Part shown: in pieces, positions 16,733 through 25,995 of the stretch
How positions within the stretch are numbered: the first letter of the stretch is position 1
Layout: the number at the start of each line of letters is the position of its first letter
NCBI GenBank assembly: GCA_023300375.1
Contig: JALZWO010000138.1
Span: 1 to 33,497, forward strand
DNA length: 33,497 nt
Direction: 5' to 3'
Origin: Granulosicoccus sp.
Lineage (GTDB): Bacteria > Pseudomonadota > Gammaproteobacteria > Granulosicoccales > Granulosicoccaceae
Made by a program: the position numbers and the translations under genes
Notes under the pieces: generated by a model
What the model was told of the DNA's origin: nothing
Databases searched by the model: none
Seen by the model: the letters and a program-made list of their open reading frames with translations, nothing else

Positions 16733-17482
16733 TTAAATGACTTTTGCGTCGTTACGCAGCTTTTCTACAAGCTCTGCAACACTGCTAACGATAATGCCAG
16801 CTTCACGGTTGGGTGGCTCATTGACCTCAACCACTGACAGCTTACTGCTCACATCCACACCCGTATCGGCAACCGGTATGATCTCCAATGGCTTCTTTTT
16901 CGCTTTCATGATGTTAGGCAATTTAGCGTAGCGAGGCTCATTGAGCCGCAGATCAGTGGTTACAATGGCAGGCATCTGCACCTTGATAGATTCCAAACCG
17001 GTATCCACTTCACGCGTGACTTTCAGGCTATCACCTTCAAACTCTACCTTTGAGGCAAACGTGGCTTGTGCCATACCAGTCAGTGCTGAGAGCATCTGAC
17101 CCGTCTGATTGGAATCGTCGTCAATGGCCTGCTTGCCCAGTACCACCAGACCTGGCTGCTCTTTCTCAACCAGATGCTTGAATAGCTTAGCAATCGCCAA
17201 CGGCTGCAATTGCTCGTCCGTCTCAATTAAAATGCCTCTGTCTGCGCCCATGGCAAGAGCTGTGCGGATAGTCTCTTGAGACTGGGATGAGCCTATTGAA
17301 ACGGCAATAACTTCTTCAGCATGTCCAGCTTCGACTAGTCGCAGGGCCTCTTCAACCGCAATTTCGTCAAAGGGATTCATGGACATCTTGACATTTGCCA
17401 ATTCAATACCCGATTTATCTGCCTTGACACGCGCCTTGACGTTGTAGTCAAGGACGCGTTTAACACCTACCAATATTTTCAT
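16733..17482 (-). CDS. etfB: Electron transfer flavoprotein beta subunit
   Basis: The 249-residue protein is EtfB/FixA: it begins [16 protein letters not shown], has [18 protein letters not shown], the AMP-site segment [15 protein letters not shown] and the family signature [20 protein letters not shown]. Its length is standard. The ATG has GAGGA roughly nine bases upstream. It is the first gene of the etfB-etfA-phasin-acyl-CoA dehydrogenase group and follows the cytosine deaminase gene by 146 bp, a gap long enough for its own promoter; a TAGAAT -10-like string is present there but has no good -35 partner. Confidence 0.96.
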   Translation of the reverse strand: MKILVGVKRVLDYNVKARVKADKSGIELANVKMSMNPFDEIAVEEALRLVEAGHAEEVIAVSIGSSQSQETIRTALAMGADRGILIETDEQLQPLAIAKLFKHLVEKEQPGLVVLGKQAIDDDSNQTGQMLSALTGMAQATFASKVEFEGDSLKVTREVDTGLESIKVQMPAIVTTDLRLNEPRYAKLPNIMKAKKKPLEIIPVADTGVDVSSKLSVVEVNEPPNREAGIIVSSVAELVEKLRNDAKVI

Positions 17483-17628
17483 GCGGAATTAGTCCTCAAT
17501 AAACGTGTGTACCTAGATAACTGGATTCTACCTGCTCTAGCGTTGCTAACGCAGGGGCACAATGGTTTTCTGACGCGAATTTTGCGCTGCGTGTCGTATA
17601 TACGGCAGGCTGTTGATTCAGGTTGAGT

Positions 17629-18075
17629 CTACTCACCAATATCTTCATTCCACAGCTCAGGCTCTTCCGCAATGAAATCTCGCATCATAGCTATGCATTC
17701 TTCGTTTTCGAGAACGTCTACAGTAACTCCACGACTGCGCACGTACTCCTCAGGCCCCTTGAAAGTGGCGTTCTCGCCAACCACAACCTGCTTGATGCCA
17801 TAAAGCAAAACAGCGCCACTGCACATGTCGCATGGGGATAATGTGGAATACAGAATGGCTCGCTGGTAGGTGCTCGCTGGCAATCGGCCCGCGCCCTCGA
17901 GGCAATCCATTTCAGCGTGACGGATAGTGCTGCCTTTCTGAACACGCTGATTGTGCCCTCGCCCAATTATCTCGCCATCTAAAACGAGAACAGACCCAAT
18001 AGGTATACCACCAGATGCACGTCCTTTACGAGCCTCTCCGATGGCAGCTTGCATGAAAGATGTGTGATCGGTCAT
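17629..18075 (-). CDS. Cytosine deaminase-like (yeast Fcy1 type) nucleoside deaminase
   Basis: The 148-residue protein has the zinc deaminase motifs H53-A-E55 and P81-C82-xx-C85 (SPCDMCSGAVLLYG). Beyond these it matches yeast cytosine deaminase Fcy1 as I remember it over nearly the full length: GGIPIGSVL, GRGHNQRVQKGS, EGAGRLP, LYSTLSPCDMC, VVGENATFKGPEEY and the end EPELWNEDIGE. Fcy1 converts cytosine to uracil as a cytosolic dimer, so pyrimidine salvage is the most likely role; other bases cannot be excluded. The active-site motif is HAE instead of Fcy1's HGE. It lies 38 bp after a SIMPL-domain gene, at the end of the long minus-strand run. Confidence 0.88.
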   Translation of the reverse strand: MTDHTSFMQAAIGEARKGRASGGIPIGSVLVLDGEIIGRGHNQRVQKGSTIRHAEMDCLEGAGRLPASTYQRAILYSTLSPCDMCSGAVLLYGIKQVVVGENATFKGPEEYVRSRGVTVDVLENEECIAMMRDFIAEEPELWNEDIGE

Positions 18076-18113
18076 AAGTAAGAGTCTCTTGCAGGTGGCC
18101 CTTGCGGGTGGCT

Positions 18114-18845
18114 TTAGTCGAGCTGGATACGGCCTTGAACCTGAACTTGCACAGTACTGCTTCCGGCGGCAATGGCAGGTGCTGACTCAACTGCACGAGA
18201 GCTGTACAAATCGACACCTAAAACACGTGAATGTTGAGGCGTTGGAGCACCTCGTGTCGTAGATATATCGAGCTCCAGGATACGAAATCCACCGCTGTTT
18301 AAATTACGCTGGACTAACGCAGCCCTGTCTTTAAACGAATTTAGTGCGTTGTCTATGAGCAAATCGGCAGCCCTCTCGCGAGTGGCAGGCTTTACTGACA
18401 AATTTATACTCTGCACTTGCAAACGTTCTTGCAACGTCTGAATAGCCTTGCCTGCCGCAGCGAAATCATCGGTTTCCAATTCAATGCTCTGTTTTGCAGT
18501 CCAACCAATCAACTGACGTTTGTTGGTTGGGCCATAGGTTGGAAATGTTTGATAGTTACGACTTCTCACTGCTATCGCCTCAAAGCTCTCTAGGCTATCA
18601 AGCGCCCAAGTCATCGTGGCATTCACCTTGTTGGCCAGGGAGGAGGCATCTTTATCCTCCTCTTGTACTACAAGTATGACCACCATGAGATCGTTATCAA
18701 CATCAACAGACGCTTGGGTGGAGATACGAACAACATCGTATAACGTCTCTTGCACGTTCTGAGCACGCAACTGCGTTGGCAAGCTCAACAGCACGAGCAT
18801 GGCAGGCACCAGCGCCCCTGCCACCCATGTAGATCGAAAAGCCAT
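18114..18845 (-). CDS. SIMPL-domain (DUF541) periplasmic protein
   Basis: The 243-residue product begins with a signal peptide (MAFRSTWVAGALVPAMLVLL, cleavage near LRA-QN). It continues as a SIMPL/DUF541 domain: ISTQASVDVDNDLMVVILVV, then paired beta-alpha units with YGPTNKRQLIGWTAKQSIEL and a C-terminal VQVQVQGRIQLD strand. SIMPL proteins are periplasmic or surface proteins of mostly unknown function, some linked to oxidative stress. The ATG at 18845 overlaps the fadI stop codon by one base (TAATG) and has AGAGG five bases upstream; an earlier in-frame start at 18890 lies inside fadI and would place 15 extra residues before the signal peptide. Confidence 0.87.
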   Translation of the reverse strand: MAFRSTWVAGALVPAMLVLLSLPTQLRAQNVQETLYDVVRISTQASVDVDNDLMVVILVVQEEDKDASSLANKVNATMTWALDSLESFEAIAVRSRNYQTFPTYGPTNKRQLIGWTAKQSIELETDDFAAAGKAIQTLQERLQVQSINLSVKPATRERAADLLIDNALNSFKDRAALVQRNLNSGGFRILELDISTTRGAPTPQHSRVLGVDLYSSRAVESAPAIAAGSSTVQVQVQGRIQLD

Positions 18846-20122
18846 TATGCCTCTAGCACTGCACTGACACCCATGCCGCCCGCTGTGCATACCGAAATCA
18901 ACCCTTTACCACTGCCTTTAGCTGAAAGCTGGCTAGCCAAAGTACCCAGAACACGGGCGCCCGTTGCAGCGAATGGATGACCTACCGCTAAGCTTGAGCC
19001 CACAGGATTAAGCCTATCGCGATCTATCGAGCCCATAGGCTCATCACGATTTAACTCGGTTCGGCAATACTGCTCATCTTCCCAAGCTTTTAGTGTGCAG
19101 AGCACTTGGGCCGCAAAGGCCTCATGAATTTCATAAATATCGAAGTCTTGTAGCGATAGCGAGGCGCGTCTTAGCATGTCGCTAACGGCGACAGTTGGAG
19201 CCATCAGCAGGCCATCCCCGCCGACAAAATCAACCGCCGCGGTGGCTGAATGCGTTAAGTAGGCTTGAATAGGTAGGCCACGTTCACGTGCCCACTCTTC
19301 TGTGCACAACAGCACACCGGCGGCACCATCAGTTAATGGCGTGCTGTTGGCAGCGGTTAAAGTACCGGCATCGCTTCTGTCATACACGGTGCGCAACTTA
19401 GCCATTGACTCAAGCGTTGAATCACTGCGCATGTTGTTGTCACGAAGCACGCCATCACACGCGATGATGAGATCGTCGAAGAAGCCTGATTCGTAAGCTT
19501 GACTGGCATTTTGATGCGATAACAGGGCAAGCTTGTCCTGCTCCTCGCGTGAGATGTTCCAGGTTTTTGCCATCAACTCACAATGCTGGCCCATACTCAT
19601 TAATGTACGAGGCTCATTCACTGACGGTGGCACCGGCGCAAGTTCTTTGGGTCCAAAGCCTTTGAACACGGCTAGCTTTGATTTAAAGTCTCGTGCTTTA
19701 CCCAATGCTACCAGCCGCTTCGAAAACTTGTTACCAAACACAATAGGCACATCGCTGACAGTATCGGTACCTGCAGCAATGGCTGAGTCGATTTGTCCAG
19801 TAGCAATTTTGGCCGCCGCCATCATCGCAGCTTGCAGTGAAGTGCCGCAAGCTTGCTGCATCGTTACAGCGGGAGTTCGTGGCGATAGCTTTGTGCTAAG
19901 CACAGCCTCGCGCGCAAGATTCCAGTCACGGGCATGGGTTATTACAGCACCCGCATTAACCTCACCCAACGCCTCACCACTGAGCGCATACTTATCCACC
20001 ATACCGTTGAGCACCGTGCTCAGCATTTGCTTATTCGATAGGTGCGCGTACGCGCTGTTTGAACGACAAAACGGGATGCGTAAGCCGCCAACTATAGCGA
20101 CAGGTTTAATTGAATTAGTCAT
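18845..20122 (-). CDS. fadI: Acetyl-CoA acyltransferase (thiolase)
   Basis: The 425-residue thiolase has nucleophilic Cys92 in MQQACGTSLQAA, the His of YEIHEAFAAQ, the GHPFAATG loop and the second catalytic Cys (about 412) in VCTAGGMGVSA. It cleaves 3-ketoacyl-CoA to acetyl-CoA and a shortened acyl-CoA, the last step of beta-oxidation. Size and pairing with fadJ favour FadI over FadA. The start chosen is ATG 20122 (MTNSIKPVAIVGG), overlapping fadJ by eight bases; a longer in-frame version would add 27 residues inside fadJ. The SIMPL gene begins at its stop codon. Confidence 0.93.
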   Translation of the reverse strand: MTNSIKPVAIVGGLRIPFCRSNSAYAHLSNKQMLSTVLNGMVDKYALSGEALGEVNAGAVITHARDWNLAREAVLSTKLSPRTPAVTMQQACGTSLQAAMMAAAKIATGQIDSAIAAGTDTVSDVPIVFGNKFSKRLVALGKARDFKSKLAVFKGFGPKELAPVPPSVNEPRTLMSMGQHCELMAKTWNISREEQDKLALLSHQNASQAYESGFFDDLIIACDGVLRDNNMRSDSTLESMAKLRTVYDRSDAGTLTAANSTPLTDGAAGVLLCTEEWARERGLPIQAYLTHSATAAVDFVGGDGLLMAPTVAVSDMLRRASLSLQDFDIYEIHEAFAAQVLCTLKAWEDEQYCRTELNRDEPMGSIDRDRLNPVGSSLAVGHPFAATGARVLGTLASQLSAKGSGKGLISVCTAGGMGVSAVLEA

Positions 20123-22115
20123 TCTTAGAAGTACCTGTCTGTGAGTGTAACGTTGATAAGTAACGCATCGGACCACCACGAAAAGGAGCGAAGCCTGTTC
20201 CAAAAATTATACCCGCATCGAGGAACTCATCATCGGCCACGATGCACTCTGCCGACACCGCCTGACATTCTGCCAAAAAGGGTTTTATAAGTCTATCTGC
20301 AAGCCTGTCACCGTAGGGGCTGTTAACGTTAATCTTACGACGAACGGCATTACCGTTCTTCCATTCGTAAAATCCACGCCCACTCTTTTTGCCTAAATCG
20401 CCTTCATCGAGTTTTAACTGCAGCATATTTCGGTGCGCCTCAACATCACCCGTTGCCAGTGTATCAGCCACCTTCATGCACACATCCAAACCCACTACAT
20501 CCGCTAGTTCAATTGGCCCCATAGGCATACCAAAATGGATGGCTGAAGCGTCAATGGTTTCCTTGTCGATTCCTTCAAGCATTAATGTAAACGCTTCCAT
20601 TAGGTAAGGCGCCAGTACACGGTTAACCAGAAAACCTTCCGTACTCTTTGTGGGTAGAGGAAATCTATTTATTTGCGAACTAAATGCACAACCACGCGTT
20701 ATCCATTGCTCACCTGTGTTAGCTGCGTGAACAACCTCGACCAATGGCATTTTGGCTACTGGATTGAAAAAATGCAGGCCGATGAGCCGCGAGGGATCTT
20801 CCAGATCACGGCTAAGATCATTCAGTGATAAAGCTGATGTATTTGTCGCCAATATGGCATGCGCTGCCATCCGCGGCTCTATGCTGGCAAACAACGCCCG
20901 CTTGGCATCAGCATCTTCATAAATGGCTTCTATGATGACATCAGCACGCGGCACAGCATCGCCTTCAACATCGGCCCGTAAGCGTGTCTGAGCAGCCATA
21001 ACAGCCGGCTTTTGTCTTAGTTTTCGCTTAAATAGTGATGTTGCCCGTTTCAATGCAGGCTGTATGTGTTCTAGAGAGCGATCTTGCAAGCTCACTTCCA
21101 TGCCTTGTAGAACACACCAAGCGGCTATGTCGCCACCCATGACACCGGCACCCACCACATGCACACGCTTAACCGGAAACTCAGCTGCTGAGCCCAGTGA
21201 TTTCATGCGCTCAGTCATGAAGAATATGCGCCTCAAGTTGCGCGCGGTATCACCCACCATGAGTTCGCCCACTTGAGTGGCTTCATTCTGGAACATACGC
21301 CTACGGTTATCACGATGCGTTGCCCACAAATCAATCATGGCAAACGGTGCTGGATAGTGCTCAGGGTTGGCTTTTTCTGCCGTCTTTTTTCTCAACACTG
21401 CGGCCAATGCCGAACGCGCAGGTTGGTGGTTGCTAAGACGAGCCATTAAAGATAGCTTTCTGGGTTTACGCTTTTTCAACACTGCGCGTCGAGCAGCCCA
21501 TTTCAACGACGAATATTCATCAACCAGCTCATCTATGAGACCCATTGATCGAGCAGCAGGAGCGCGCAACATCCGCCCTGTCAGCATAAGTTGCATCCCA
21601 GCTGAGCCCCCCACTCGTTCGGTGGCACGCACGGTACCTCCCAAACCTGGAAAGATACCCAGTTTAACTTCTGGAAATCCGAAACGCGTTTCAGGCACAT
21701 TGAGCGCGCAAATGTAATTACAGCATAATGCAAGCTCCAAACCACCACCAAGTGCAAATCCGTGGATCGCAGCAACGGTATGACAAGGCAAATTTTCAAG
21801 GCGAGAGAACACCTCATGCCCACGGCTAATTTTTTCGCTGACCTTCGCAGCCTCTTCAAACTGATCAAACTCGCGAATGTCAGCACCAAGAATAAAACTG
21901 GCAGGCTTGGCCGACTGAATCACCAATCCTTCAAGGTCCAGGCTATGTGCCCATTCAACAATTTCTCCTAACTCAGTGATGACCGCTTCGGATAATGAAT
22001 TAGCTTTTTCCTCCTCCCGATCGCAAGATAACCAGAGAATGTTCTCTGCATCATGCTCTATTTTCCAGTGATGATACTTGGCGGGCGGTGTCTGAGTGTT
22101 GTTGGTTTCGTTCAT
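20115..22115 (-). CDS. fadJ: Multifunctional enoyl-CoA hydratase/3-hydroxyacyl-CoA dehydrogenase
   Basis: The 666-residue fusion enzyme has a crotonase half with FILGADIREFD, HGFALGGGLELALCC and FGFPEVKLGIFPGLGG (both catalytic Glu positions present). A dehydrogenase half follows with the NAD motif VVGAGVMGGDIA, LATNTSALSLNDL and LHFFNPVAKMPLVEVV. It hydrates trans-2-enoyl-CoA and oxidises the 3-hydroxy product. It is slightly shorter than the roughly 700 residues of E. coli FadJ. The ATG at 22115 (MNETNNTQ) is chosen because a longer frame from 22211 would run into batD. batD ends 46 bp upstream and fadI overlaps its 3' end. Confidence 0.93.
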   Translation of the reverse strand: MNETNNTQTPPAKYHHWKIEHDAENILWLSCDREEEKANSLSEAVITELGEIVEWAHSLDLEGLVIQSAKPASFILGADIREFDQFEEAAKVSEKISRGHEVFSRLENLPCHTVAAIHGFALGGGLELALCCNYICALNVPETRFGFPEVKLGIFPGLGGTVRATERVGGSAGMQLMLTGRMLRAPAARSMGLIDELVDEYSSLKWAARRAVLKKRKPRKLSLMARLSNHQPARSALAAVLRKKTAEKANPEHYPAPFAMIDLWATHRDNRRRMFQNEATQVGELMVGDTARNLRRIFFMTERMKSLGSAAEFPVKRVHVVGAGVMGGDIAAWCVLQGMEVSLQDRSLEHIQPALKRATSLFKRKLRQKPAVMAAQTRLRADVEGDAVPRADVIIEAIYEDADAKRALFASIEPRMAAHAILATNTSALSLNDLSRDLEDPSRLIGLHFFNPVAKMPLVEVVHAANTGEQWITRGCAFSSQINRFPLPTKSTEGFLVNRVLAPYLMEAFTLMLEGIDKETIDASAIHFGMPMGPIELADVVGLDVCMKVADTLATGDVEAHRNMLQLKLDEGDLGKKSGRGFYEWKNGNAVRRKINVNSPYGDRLADRLIKPFLAECQAVSAECIVADDEFLDAGIIFGTGFAPFRGGPMRYLSTLHSQTGTSKND

Positions 22116-22161
22116 AAATTCTGCTCTGGCCGTATTGATTGAGGCTATCACGTCATGACTG

Positions 22162-24117
22162 TTACAGCGGCGGCAAACTTTGGTAAGCCTCTTTGCGTTT
22201 GTCTTTGCCACGTGGCATACGCTCCTGCTCGATAGCCTTCATAGCTATCACCAGATTATCAGATAATTTATTGAGCCGCTCTTGCAATACGGGCTCAGCC
22301 ATCGAGCCACCATTTTTACTGTAGAGCGCCAATTGTAAGGCAGCTAAGGTATCACGCGCATCACCCTCAGGCAGCTTGGCACAAAGGCCATCGATCGTTG
22401 TGGGAGGAGATGTCGTCCACTGTTCGCCAGCCCATTGCATAAGAGCGATTTTTAATGTTAGTAAGTCGCCTTGCTTAGCCGTTTTCCGAACCCCTTGCAA
22501 AGGCATCAAACGATTCTGAACAGCACTGTATGCCGTGCTCTTAGAGGCCTGCCTGCTAGCACTTGAGCGCTTGAAAATCCAATAAAGCACCGCCAGCAGT
22601 ACAGCAAATAATGTGATCAACGCCAGCGCCCGCCAGCGTTGAACAGAGTCTTCCAGAGCTGTGATACGTGGCCCCTGGCTTTGCAGTTGAGCCTGCTCTT
22701 GTATCGCTAGTGACTGTTGCAGATCTGCACTTGCAGTATCTGACAATGGGTTTGTTGAGGAATCGTTTAGTGCAGAGTTAACTCCCTGCTGCTGATCACT
22801 TGAGGCATTGTTCGTTGTAAGATTTGCAGAGTTGTTGCTCGATGCTGACGCTGGTGCAACGATAATGGTTTCTGCGGGCAGCTGTGCAGTCTCGTTTTGG
22901 CCTGTTCGCGTGTTAAACCACTCAACGCTAACCGCAGGTAGTGTAAGGGGGCCGCTACGTTGAGGAATTAGCGCCCAATTGATGCGTTGTTCAGCGATCA
23001 GTCCACTATCGTCGCCGTCCATTGTTAAGCGAGGGTCTTCAGCATACAAACTAACTCCATCGATAGCAGGTATGTTGATTTCAGGAAGTTGCGATTGCAA
23101 CACGCCTTGCGCCTGCATAACCAGAGTACGCGTTAGGGGTTGGTCAACTTGTGCGCTGGCAGGATCACTCTGCCACTGAGCTTGAATCTCCAGAGCCTTT
23201 GCCGGCAACCACCACGCGGCATTTGTGGAAGGTCGAGGCAGCACGTTCAATTCAATTGCATCACTACGTCGTGTCAGTTTTCGTGTGGGCGAGAAAAAGC
23301 CACGAACACGCGATGGATCTGCAGGCACCGTGATGTTCAAAATCACAGGCTCAATGGTTATGGGGCCACTTTTTTGCGGAAACAACGCAAAACGACGTTC
23401 AGTAACTCGGTATTCACGTCCATCACGCTCCTCTAAACTTTGTGTATCCTCACCAATACGTTGGACAGTCATGTTGTCAGCTGATGGGGAATCCAGACCG
23501 CCATCAACGATGTCAATTGCCTGAAATACTCTTAACGACATGACAACTTGCGACTGCACCCATGGTTCAGCGGTATCGACACTGGCCTCAAGAAAAATAT
23601 CCCTACTGGCGCCGGTTGGTATATCACTAACGTTCAGTGTCAGTAGTTGAGTCTCATAGTCCCCCACCTGCACCGATGGAACAGTGAACACGCCTTGGCC
23701 CTTGGGTAACAACTCCAACACCCATCTGACAACACTCACGTTTATCAATTGATTGTTATTGCTAAACGTTGTGCTTATCTCTCTGGAGCTAGAGCGGCTA
23801 ACCACATCAAAATTTTCACTCAACGATGAAGAATCAAGTTCAGCATCGATGCCTTGAGCGGTGATCGTTAACATGACTGATTCATCGCGCGTGATTTGCT
23901 GTGCACTCAATTCAGCTCGCACTGACACCTCTTGCGAATGAGCATGAGGCATACCGACAATCAGAAGGCAGGCAATCCACACGCTGGGCCAGAAGGCTGG
24001 CCAGTCAGCCGAGAATATAGTTTGCAAAAACTGCGAGCGCGATTGTGGCCTAAGCCGTAGCACTATAGACATCAAGAAACGCTCAGCAAAAAAGCTTCTA
24101 CCAGGGGTTAACAGCAT
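22162..24117 (-). CDS. batD: BatD-like aerotolerance protein
   Basis: The 651-residue protein has an N-terminal hydrophobic segment (VWIACLLIVGMPHAHS) followed by SQEVSVRAELSAQQITRDESVML, typical of BatD. Repeated beta-sandwich modules follow (for example FALFPQKSGPITIEP and WALIPQRSGPLTLPAVS), then an Asn/Ser/Gln-rich linker, a transmembrane helix near residues 495-515 and a basic cytoplasmic tail of about 136 residues. It is presumed to be an inner-membrane protein with a large periplasmic part acting with BatA/BatB. The ATG at 24117 is well supported by GAGGTGA immediately upstream, although it overlaps batC by 20 bases. Confidence 0.88.
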   Translation of the reverse strand: MLLTPGRSFFAERFLMSIVLRLRPQSRSQFLQTIFSADWPAFWPSVWIACLLIVGMPHAHSQEVSVRAELSAQQITRDESVMLTITAQGIDAELDSSSLSENFDVVSRSSSREISTTFSNNNQLINVSVVRWVLELLPKGQGVFTVPSVQVGDYETQLLTLNVSDIPTGASRDIFLEASVDTAEPWVQSQVVMSLRVFQAIDIVDGGLDSPSADNMTVQRIGEDTQSLEERDGREYRVTERRFALFPQKSGPITIEPVILNITVPADPSRVRGFFSPTRKLTRRSDAIELNVLPRPSTNAAWWLPAKALEIQAQWQSDPASAQVDQPLTRTLVMQAQGVLQSQLPEINIPAIDGVSLYAEDPRLTMDGDDSGLIAEQRINWALIPQRSGPLTLPAVSVEWFNTRTGQNETAQLPAETIIVAPASASSNNSANLTTNNASSDQQQGVNSALNDSSTNPLSDTASADLQQSLAIQEQAQLQSQGPRITALEDSVQRWRALALITLFAVLLAVLYWIFKRSSASRQASKSTAYSAVQNRLMPLQGVRKTAKQGDLLTLKIALMQWAGEQWTTSPPTTIDGLCAKLPEGDARDTLAALQLALYSKNGGSMAEPVLQERLNKLSDNLVIAMKAIEQERMPRGKDKRKEAYQSLPPL

Positions 24118-25003
24118 CAGTCACCTCGGGAAATTCTGTTAGATGGCTTTGTTCCAACTTGCGACGCAGCAAACCGGCAGGGTCATCAGGGATTCTTCGT
24201 AGCCATTGTTCAATGGCCTGATCAGACTCGCTCATGGTTTCAATAGGTCGTTCGACAGGCTCACCTGTTGCGCCATCATCTGGTTCTGGCTGCCCATCAG
24301 GCGGGGGCTGGTCAGCGTTTAAAGCATCGCGCGCCGCTTGCGCGTCGCGCTCTTGCTGATCCTCAGAGGCAGCTTGTTCGGCATCGGAAGGCTCACTGTT
24401 TTCTGATCCTTCGTTTGCTTCATCGCTCTGCCCTTCTTCACTTTGCCCATCTTCTGATTGTTCATCAGATGGCTGCTGATCTGAGGGTTGTTGCTCTTCC
24501 GAATCAGAGGACTGCTCATCACCTTCTTCACCAGACTCTTGTTCTTGTTGCTCTTGTTGTTGCTGCTCTATAAGTTGACGCACGATTTCGCTGTTATGCG
24601 CCGCATCTTGAAATTCTGGCTCGCTTTGCAATACTTGTTCGAAATTATCCAACGCACTTTCAAAATCACCCGCTCTGACATCGCTCACACCCTGATTGTA
24701 CAAAGCACGGTTGGCAGCCTGAATATCACCCTCTAGCAGGCTTTGCGTGGCTAACTCACTGAATTCTTCAGCAGCGGCCTGGAACTCGCCGTTCTTATGT
24801 TTGGCAATGGCTTGCCAGTTGGCATCGGGCGCAACGTTTTGCAGTTGTTCTATATTGCCAGCTTCAAGCGCATCACTGGCCTGTTGCTCAGGTGTACGCC
24901 ACCAGTCCGCTTGGACAATACTTGGCATGAGCCCAAACATCAGAATAGAGAAAGCTATCGCTTTACATTTATAATCCCGAGGAATAGTGTTTAGACCGTT
25001 CAT
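24098..25003 (-). CDS. batC: BatC/BatE-type TPR protein with acidic linker
   Basis: The roughly 301-residue protein has a signal segment (AIAFSILMFGLMPSIVQA) followed by DWWRTPEQQASDALEAG, the usual opening of Bat TPR proteins. TPR-like helices follow, including ALYNQGVSDVRAGDFESALDNF and LQSEPEFQDAAHNSEIV. Then comes a roughly 100-residue Glu/Gln/Ser/Asp-rich disordered tract, and a conserved end with QWLRRIPDDPAGLLRRKL. In other proteobacteria this part is often fused to the BatB vWA domain; here it is separate. The start at ATG 25003 overlaps the batB stop by four bases. The function as a periplasmic adaptor in the Bat complex is inferred. Confidence 0.85.
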   Translation of the reverse strand: MNGLNTIPRDYKCKAIAFSILMFGLMPSIVQADWWRTPEQQASDALEAGNIEQLQNVAPDANWQAIAKHKNGEFQAAAEEFSELATQSLLEGDIQAANRALYNQGVSDVRAGDFESALDNFEQVLQSEPEFQDAAHNSEIVRQLIEQQQQEQQEQESGEEGDEQSSDSEEQQPSDQQPSDEQSEDGQSEEGQSDEANEGSENSEPSDAEQAASEDQQERDAQAARDALNADQPPPDGQPEPDDGATGEPVERPIETMSESDQAIEQWLRRIPDDPAGLLRRKLEQSHLTEFPEVTDAVNPW

Positions 25004-25995
25004 ACCAACACGCCTCTTCTGAAAAGTGTCAATGCACCTAGCAGTAAGGGCCACACAAGCCAAGGCGAATACTCAACCCAATAGGTTTGACGCATGGGCG
25101 CTTGCGCGTCGCCCTCTTCAATAGCAATAGACGAACGCACCTGAGCCAACTGCTGAAGATCTTCACCATCGGTGGTTAGCCTCACCGCCGTACCCCCACC
25201 AATGGCTGCCAGCTCACTCATGGCTGACATACTGATCGAGGGCACCACAATGCCGCCATTGGCATCTCTTATAAACTGACCACCTGCATCTCTTAATGGT
25301 CGACCAGATGCAGTACCAACAGCTAGCACAGACAAGCGATGCCCAGCATCACGTGTACGTTGAGCAGCTTTAAAATCTCGCTCACTCAGCATCTGATCTC
25401 CCATATAAAGGATATGCCCTTGCCTTACTCCTGTTTGCGCAAGCAGCTCAAGCGCACGCTCAATTGCTAGATCGAGCCTACTGCCTTGAACCGGCATGAT
25501 ATCAGTGGATAGCGACGGCAAGAAGGCTTCGATAGTGCTGGTATCTTCAGTTAAAGGACTGACCACATAGGGGCGTTCGGCAAAAGCAATGAGACCAATC
25601 TGTTGCCCATCACTGCCTGCCAGCAAATCGGTCAATTTGAAACGCGCTCTTGCTAACCTGCTAGGCGCTATATCGTCTACCTGCATTGAAGAGGACAGAT
25701 CAAACAGTACAACTTCAGCCTGATTCGCCTGAAAGACTGGCACTTCCTGTTTCTCCCACACCGGCCCAGCAAGCAGCAGCAGACTCAACACCCAAGCTGA
25801 AAACAGCATCCACGGGCCTATTCGCCTCTTAGCATTCGACCCTTCCAGCACGTACTGTTGAAGCTCAGGATCTACCACACGCTCCCAAGCACTACCGATA
25901 GCCGACCGCCGATACCAGAACGTGATGGCTAGCGCTAAAGGCAAGAAACCCCATAACCATAAGGGGCGTAGCCAAACCAGATCTGCATCGCTCAT
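25000..25995 (-). CDS. batB: BatB-like vWA-domain membrane protein
   Basis: The 331-residue protein has hydrophobic segments at the N-terminus (around residues 10-26 and 60-80) and C-terminus, flanking a von Willebrand A domain. The metal site starts with DLSSSMQVDDI (DxSxS present). The later metal-site Thr is not evident: the loop reads VQGSRLDLAIERA. A late acidic residue is present in MGDQMLSERD. This pattern is common in BatB relatives. It is presumably anchored in the inner membrane and works with BatA. It overlaps batA and batC by four bases each, implying strict co-expression. Confidence 0.9.
   Translation of the reverse strand: MSDADLVWLRPLWLWGFLPLALAITFWYRRSAIGSAWERVVDPELQQYVLEGSNAKRRIGPWMLFSAWVLSLLLLAGPVWEKQEVPVFQANQAEVVLFDLSSSMQVDDIAPSRLARARFKLTDLLAGSDGQQIGLIAFAERPYVVSPLTEDTSTIEAFLPSLSTDIMPVQGSRLDLAIERALELLAQTGVRQGHILYMGDQMLSERDFKAAQRTRDAGHRLSVLAVGTASGRPLRDAGGQFIRDANGGIVVPSISMSAMSELAAIGGGTAVRLTTDGEDLQQLAQVRSSIAIEEGDAQAPMRQTYWVEYSPWLVWPLLLGALTLFRRGVLV

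Noticed and set aside
17595-17604. Palindrome CGTATATACG between the deaminase gene and etfB
   Set aside because: Only ten bases and AT-rich at the centre; chance is likely and there is no supporting second site.
19533-20144. A 203-codon plus-strand frame opposite fadI
   Set aside because: Antisense to a thiolase with intact catalytic residues; the product resembles no protein family and is explained by codon bias of fadI.
25000-25995. Incomplete metal site in BatB as a degenerate gene
   Set aside because: The DxSxS part is intact and the GSRLD-type loop is common in BatB relatives; nothing else suggests decay.
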